DNA from: Clostridia bacterium
GTDB taxonomy: Bacteria; Bacillota; Clostridia; Oscillospirales; CAG-382
Direction: 5' to 3'
NCBI GenBank assembly: GCA_017560285.1
Contig: JAFYOG010000018.1
Location: 1 to 9,640 of the forward strand
DNA: 9,640 nt
Numbering within the stretch: the stretch's first letter is position 1; every line of letters begins with the position of its first letter. Of the stretch, positions 6,724 through 9,640 are shown one piece after another. The notes below the pieces were generated by a model. The model had not been told where the DNA came from and did no database searches. It was given only the letters and a program-made list of their open reading frames with translations. A program made the translations under genes and the position numbers.

Positions 6724-7787
6724 TAAAATTCGCTTTATCTCTTCCCTGCCTTACCCAAAGCCTAAAGGAAGAAGCCTTGCCGATTTTTCTTTACGGAATG
6801 GGCAACGGCGCCGAAAAGATTTTGGCTTATCTGCAATCCTACGGTATAACCGTAAAAGGGGTTGTGGCATCGGATGAATTTGTGCGCGGGCAAAGCTTTT
6901 TGGGCTATAACGTAGAAAAAATAAGCCACGCCGAAAGCGTGCACGGCAGGCTTTGCTTGGTTGTTTGCTTTGGGCTGGAAGGCGAAAAGTGCAGATTTTT
7001 GTACGAGCTTGCAAAAAAACATAAGATAGTTTCCCCAAACCTTCCCGTTTTTGGCGAGGGCGTTTGCAACAAGGAATATATAGAAGCCAATTTAGAAGCC
7101 TTCGAAAGGGTTTACAGCCTTTTGGCGGACGATTTATCAAAGGAAATATTTATACAGCTTATAAAGTATAATATTACCGGCGATATAAATTATTTGCTTG
7201 GCAACAACGGGCTTTGCGCCCCGCGGGAATTTTATTCCCACCGCTTGCGGCATATAGATATAGGTGCATACGACGGCGACACCGCCACCGAATATGCCCA
7301 AAACAGCAGCACTTATGCCGATATAGTTGCCTTCGAGCCGGATAGCATTACCTATAAAAAGCTGTTAAAAAACACAGCGGATTTGCGAAATATTGTTGCA
7401 GAAAACGCGGCGGTTGGCGATAAAGACGGCTTTATTGCCTTTAATACGGGCAACGGTCGTGCATCCCACTGCGGCGAGGGGGACGATAAGGTTAAATGCG
7501 TTAGCATAGACGGCTATTGCGGTTACACCCATATAAAAGCGCAGGGCACCCCCGTGGGCAGTATTAAAATAGATGCCGAGGGTATGGATACCCAAGCCAT
7601 TTACGGCGGGGTAAACACTATTTACGTTTGCAAAAGCCATATTTCGGTGGCGCTGTACCATAGGGCGGGAGATTATATATCTATCCCCTTGCTTTTGCGA
7701 AAGCACAACAGCAATTATAAATTTTATTTACGAAAAAAGGAATACATACCCGCTTGGGACGTATTCTTATATGCTATAAATAATTAA
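6720..7787 (+). CDS. FkbM-family SAM-dependent methyltransferase with an N-terminal Rossmann-like domain
   Basis: The C-terminal half (about 176-350 of 355 residues) is an FkbM-type methyltransferase. Visible marks are the SAM-binding HIDIGAYDGDTA (178-189), acidic FEP (205-207), ENAAVGDKDG (228-237), the family's IKIDAEGMD (282-290) and a closing aromatic stretch (331-352). FkbM enzymes usually O-methylate sugars or polyketides; the acceptor here is unknown. Residues about 20-115 form a separate unit starting with YGMGNGAEKIL (25-35), which looks like a nucleotide-binding Rossmann beta-alpha unit, followed by SDEFVRGQ (51-58). This pairing resembles proteins of surface-glycan clusters, yet no glycosyltransferase is nearby. 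GAGGAA (6709-6714) lies 5 bases before the ATG, within the end of the YitT gene, and the ATGA overlap points to coupled translation. The galactokinase-family gene 19 bases downstream is the only sugar-related neighbour. Confidence 0.9.
   Translation: MIKFALSLPCLTQSLKEEALPIFLYGMGNGAEKILAYLQSYGITVKGVVASDEFVRGQSFLGYNVEKISHAESVHGRLCLVVCFGLEGEKCRFLYELAKKHKIVSPNLPVFGEGVCNKEYIEANLEAFERVYSLLADDLSKEIFIQLIKYNITGDINYLLGNNGLCAPREFYSHRLRHIDIGAYDGDTATEYAQNSSTYADIVAFEPDSITYKKLLKNTADLRNIVAENAAVGDKDGFIAFNTGNGRASHCGEGDDKVKCVSIDGYCGYTHIKAQGTPVGSIKIDAEGMDTQAIYGGVNTIYVCKSHISVALYHRAGDYISIPLLLRKHNSNYKFYLRKKEYIPAWDVFLYAINN
7754..7780 (+). promoter_or_regulatory. Possible weak promoter before the galactokinase-family gene
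   Basis: TGCTATAAA (7772-7780) fits an extended -10 element, and TTGGGA (7754-7759) lies 15 bases before the hexamer, shorter than ideal. It sits inside the end of the methyltransferase gene, about 27 bases before the galK ATG. The AT-rich match may be chance; it would allow galK to be expressed apart from the upstream run. Confidence 0.3.
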
Positions 7788-7806
7788 GAAATCGAGGAAT
7801 TCTACA

Positions 7807-9090
7807 ATGCAGGTTACTCAATTAATTAAGGTTATTAACGAGGGCGGTTACGATAAGGTTATCGCATCGCTTTACCCCAACAAAGACGTTTTAAACCGCA
7901 GAGAGCGCATTATAAAGCTTGCCGAGGATTTTAAAGAGCTTTACGGCGATTTAGAGGCAATTTTGTTCTCTGTTCCCGGCAGAACCGAGCTTACCGGCAA
8001 CCACACCGACCACAACAACGGCAGAGTTATCGCCGCATCGGTGGATATAGATATTATCGCTATTGCCGCAAAGCTATGTAAGGAAGAGGTAAGAATAAAG
8101 AGCGTTGGCTACCGCGAGGACGTGGTGGATATTTCCAACCCCAACCCCGACAACGTTCGCAAGGGCAGTTCCTCGGCTATTATTGCGGGTATTGCAGATT
8201 ATTTCAACAAAAACGGCTATAAATGCGGCGGCTTTTGCGCCTATACCACCAGCGACGTTATGACAGGCTCGGGGCTTTCCTCCTCTGCCGCCTTCGAGGT
8301 TATGGTGGCAAGAATTTTCTCGGAATTTTATAACAACGGCGATATTGCCCTTATGGAGCTTGCAAAGGCGGGCAAATATGCCGAAAATATTTTCTTTGGC
8401 AAGCCCTGCGGGCTTATGGACCAAGCGGCTTGTGCAAGCGGCGGTTGCTTGTGGATGGATTTCGAGGACGGTATGAACCCCAAGACCGAAAAAATCGATT
8501 TTGACCTTAGCAAATACGGCTACCGTCTTTGCATTGTTAACACCGGCGGCAACCACGCCGACCTTACCGACGATTACGCCGCTGTTCCCGCAGAAATGAA
8601 ATCGGTTGCCGCGCTTATGGGCAAGCAAACCCTGCGCCAATGCGACGAAGCGGATTTTATGGGCAGAATTTCTTATATGCGCTCTATTATCGGCGACAGA
8701 GCTATTATGCGCGCAATGCACTTCTTTGCAGAAAACAAGCGTGTTGATGCCCAAAAGCAGGCTTTAAAGGAAGGCAGAATAGAGGATTACTTTAATTACG
8801 TTACCGCTTCGGGCAATTCCTCTTTTAAATTCCTGCAGAACGTTTACACCAACAAGAACGTAGAGGAACAGGGCATAAGCCTTGCTCTTGCCATTGCCGA
8901 AAACTTCGGCGTTACCTGCCGCGTGCACGGCGGCGGCTTTGCAGGCACAACCCAAGCTTACGTTCCTGCAGATAAGGTTGACGATTATAAAAAGGCTATC
9001 GAGGCCATATTCGGCGAAAATTCCTGTCAGGTATACACTATCCGCCCCTTTGGCGCGGCGGCTGTATACGAAGACCGTATTAAGGACTAA
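7807..9090 (+). CDS. galK: Galactokinase-family GHMP kinase, GNHTDH variant
   Basis: The protein (427 residues, longer than the usual 380-400) has the GHMP kinase plan. Motif 1 is PGRTELTGNHTDHNNG (57-72), the ATP-binding motif 2 is GSGLSSSAA (154-162) and motif 3 is HGGGFAGTT (374-382). The catalytic pair is conserved: R59, and D205 within CGLMDQ. Y257 matches the sugar-contacting tyrosine of known galactokinases. One galactose contact differs: the Glu of the usual GEHTDY is Asn65 here. I believe this GNHTDH form is a recognised clostridial branch usually annotated galactokinase, which phosphorylates galactose at C1 to feed the Leloir pathway, but the substrate is not proven. GAGGAA (7794-7799) is 7 bases before the ATG. 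No galT or galE is in view, so the gene is detached from a gal operon within this window. Confidence 0.9.
   Translation: MQVTQLIKVINEGGYDKVIASLYPNKDVLNRRERIIKLAEDFKELYGDLEAILFSVPGRTELTGNHTDHNNGRVIAASVDIDIIAIAAKLCKEEVRIKSVGYREDVVDISNPNPDNVRKGSSSAIIAGIADYFNKNGYKCGGFCAYTTSDVMTGSGLSSSAAFEVMVARIFSEFYNNGDIALMELAKAGKYAENIFFGKPCGLMDQAACASGGCLWMDFEDGMNPKTEKIDFDLSKYGYRLCIVNTGGNHADLTDDYAAVPAEMKSVAALMGKQTLRQCDEADFMGRISYMRSIIGDRAIMRAMHFFAENKRVDAQKQALKEGRIEDYFNYVTASGNSSFKFLQNVYTNKNVEEQGISLALAIAENFGVTCRVHGGGFAGTTQAYVPADKVDDYKKAIEAIFGENSCQVYTIRPFGAAAVYEDRIKD
9082..9086 (+). promoter_or_regulatory. Distant ribosome binding site of the walJ-like gene
   Basis: AAGGA sits 12 bases before the ATG at 9099, inside the last codons of the galactokinase-family gene. 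The spacing is longer than optimal, so initiation may depend on ribosomes arriving from the upstream gene. No better site precedes the internal ATG at 9120. Confidence 0.4.
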
Positions 9091-9098
9091 TTATTTTA

Positions 9099-9640
9099 AT
9101 GGAACAAGCAAAAATATATATGCTGTATTCCTCTTCCAAGGGGAATACGGCATACGTAAAGCACGGCAGGGATGAATTTTTAATCGATTGCGGTGTTTCT
9201 GCAAAGATGATCGAAACCGCCCTTAACCAAATCGGCACGGGGTTAAAAAACATATCTGCCCTATTTATTACCCACGAGCACGGCGACCACATAAAGGGTC
9301 TGCCCACCATAACGAAATATTTTGGGATGCCTGTTTACGCACCGTTAAACTGCGTAGATTACCTTTTGGAAAACGCCCCCTATTGCGGTTACGTTAACCC
9401 TTTAACCACCGGCAACGCGGTAGAATTAAAGGATACGGCAATTTGCCCTATTGCCACCCCCCACGATGCCCGCGGAAGCGTTGGGTTCAGAATTCGCGCA
9501 GGGGAAGAAAAAATAGGCTATTTTACCGATATTGGGCATCTTTCCGAGGGTGTTTTACGGGGGCTTTCGGGTTGCAGACGGGTGGTTATAGAATCTAACC
9601 ACGATATAGAAATGCTAAAAAACGGCAGCTACCCTTATTC
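9099..9640 (+). CDS. walJ: YycJ/WalJ-type metallo-beta-lactamase-fold hydrolase (3' end outside the window)
   Basis: 180 complete codons are present and the frame is open at the window edge. The metal-binding motif THEHGDH (58-64) supplies H59, H61, D63 and H64. Further fold marks are the early SSSKGN turn (11-16), IDCG (29-32), the PHD segment (121-123), TDIG (143-146) and ESNHD (165-169) followed by ML and a GSYP turn, all typical of YycJ/WalJ. In Bacillus and Streptococcus relatives the gene lies next to the WalRK two-component genes and the protein has been linked to cell-wall homeostasis and DNA-end processing; no walRK is seen here. The start at 9099 is preferred because the family N terminus begins about ten residues before the SGSSGN-like turn, and ATG 9120 would cut the first strand. 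It follows galK by 8 bases. About a third of the protein is missing, judging from a usual length near 265 residues. Confidence 0.92.
   Translation, partial: MEQAKIYMLYSSSKGNTAYVKHGRDEFLIDCGVSAKMIETALNQIGTGLKNISALFITHEHGDHIKGLPTITKYFGMPVYAPLNCVDYLLENAPYCGYVNPLTTGNAVELKDTAICPIATPHDARGSVGFRIRAGEEKIGYFTDIGHLSEGVLRGLSGCRRVVIESNHDIEMLKNGSYPY

Noticed and set aside
8074..8754. 226-residue open frame on the reverse strand within the galactokinase-family gene
   Set aside because: It lies wholly antisense to a gene with clear GHMP motifs, and its sequence shows no domain; it is a by-product of codon bias.
9120..9122. Internal ATG as start of the WalJ-like protein
   Set aside because: No ribosome site precedes it, and it would remove part of the first beta strand that the family keeps before the SSSKGN turn.

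Overview
The window reads as chromosomal DNA of an anaerobic, Gram-positive, Clostridia-type Firmicute, probably an uncultured gut lineage. The pointers are a secreted dockerin protein, a YitT-family membrane protein (DUF161 plus DUF2179), a YycJ/WalJ-type metallo-hydrolase, a DNA polymerase I with a degenerate proofreading domain, and strong AGG-type Shine-Dalgarno sites. This placement is inference from gene content and family resemblance; no marker here fixes the genus. Every supported gene is on the + strand.

Layout: bases 1-53 hold nothing I can name. A sigma-A-like promoter (54-82) drives an 80-residue two-helix membrane protein (112-354), closed by a rho-independent terminator (367-399). 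The 244-bp gap before polA is the least ordinary stretch. The terminator core reappears 120 bp downstream (28 of 30 bases identical), and a 9-bp-stem hairpin (455-485) abuts the second copy. A strong extended -10 promoter (540-568) then starts polA (599-3079). From polA to the right edge there are eight genes in one direction, with gaps of 28, 12, 26, 2, -4, 19 and 8 bases and no terminator that I can see. They are polA, rsmI, a secreted cohesin-like/dockerin protein, a small lipoprotein, a YitT-family membrane protein, an FkbM-type methyltransferase, a galactokinase-family kinase and walJ (cut by the window end).

Functionally the run is mixed: DNA repair and replication (PolA), ribosome maturation (RsmI), cell surface (dockerin protein, lipoprotein), membrane (YitT), methyl transfer to an unknown acceptor (FkbM), sugar phosphorylation (GalK family) and a nuclease-like hydrolase (WalJ). 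Tight spacing suggests co-transcription, but nothing shows one shared pathway. I found no tRNA, rRNA, CRISPR array, insertion sequence or phage gene. The best candidates for something undescribed are the repeat/hairpin block between the first gene and polA, and the protein carrying two cohesin-like repeats plus a dockerin inside a housekeeping run. Neither amounts to a demonstrated new system.
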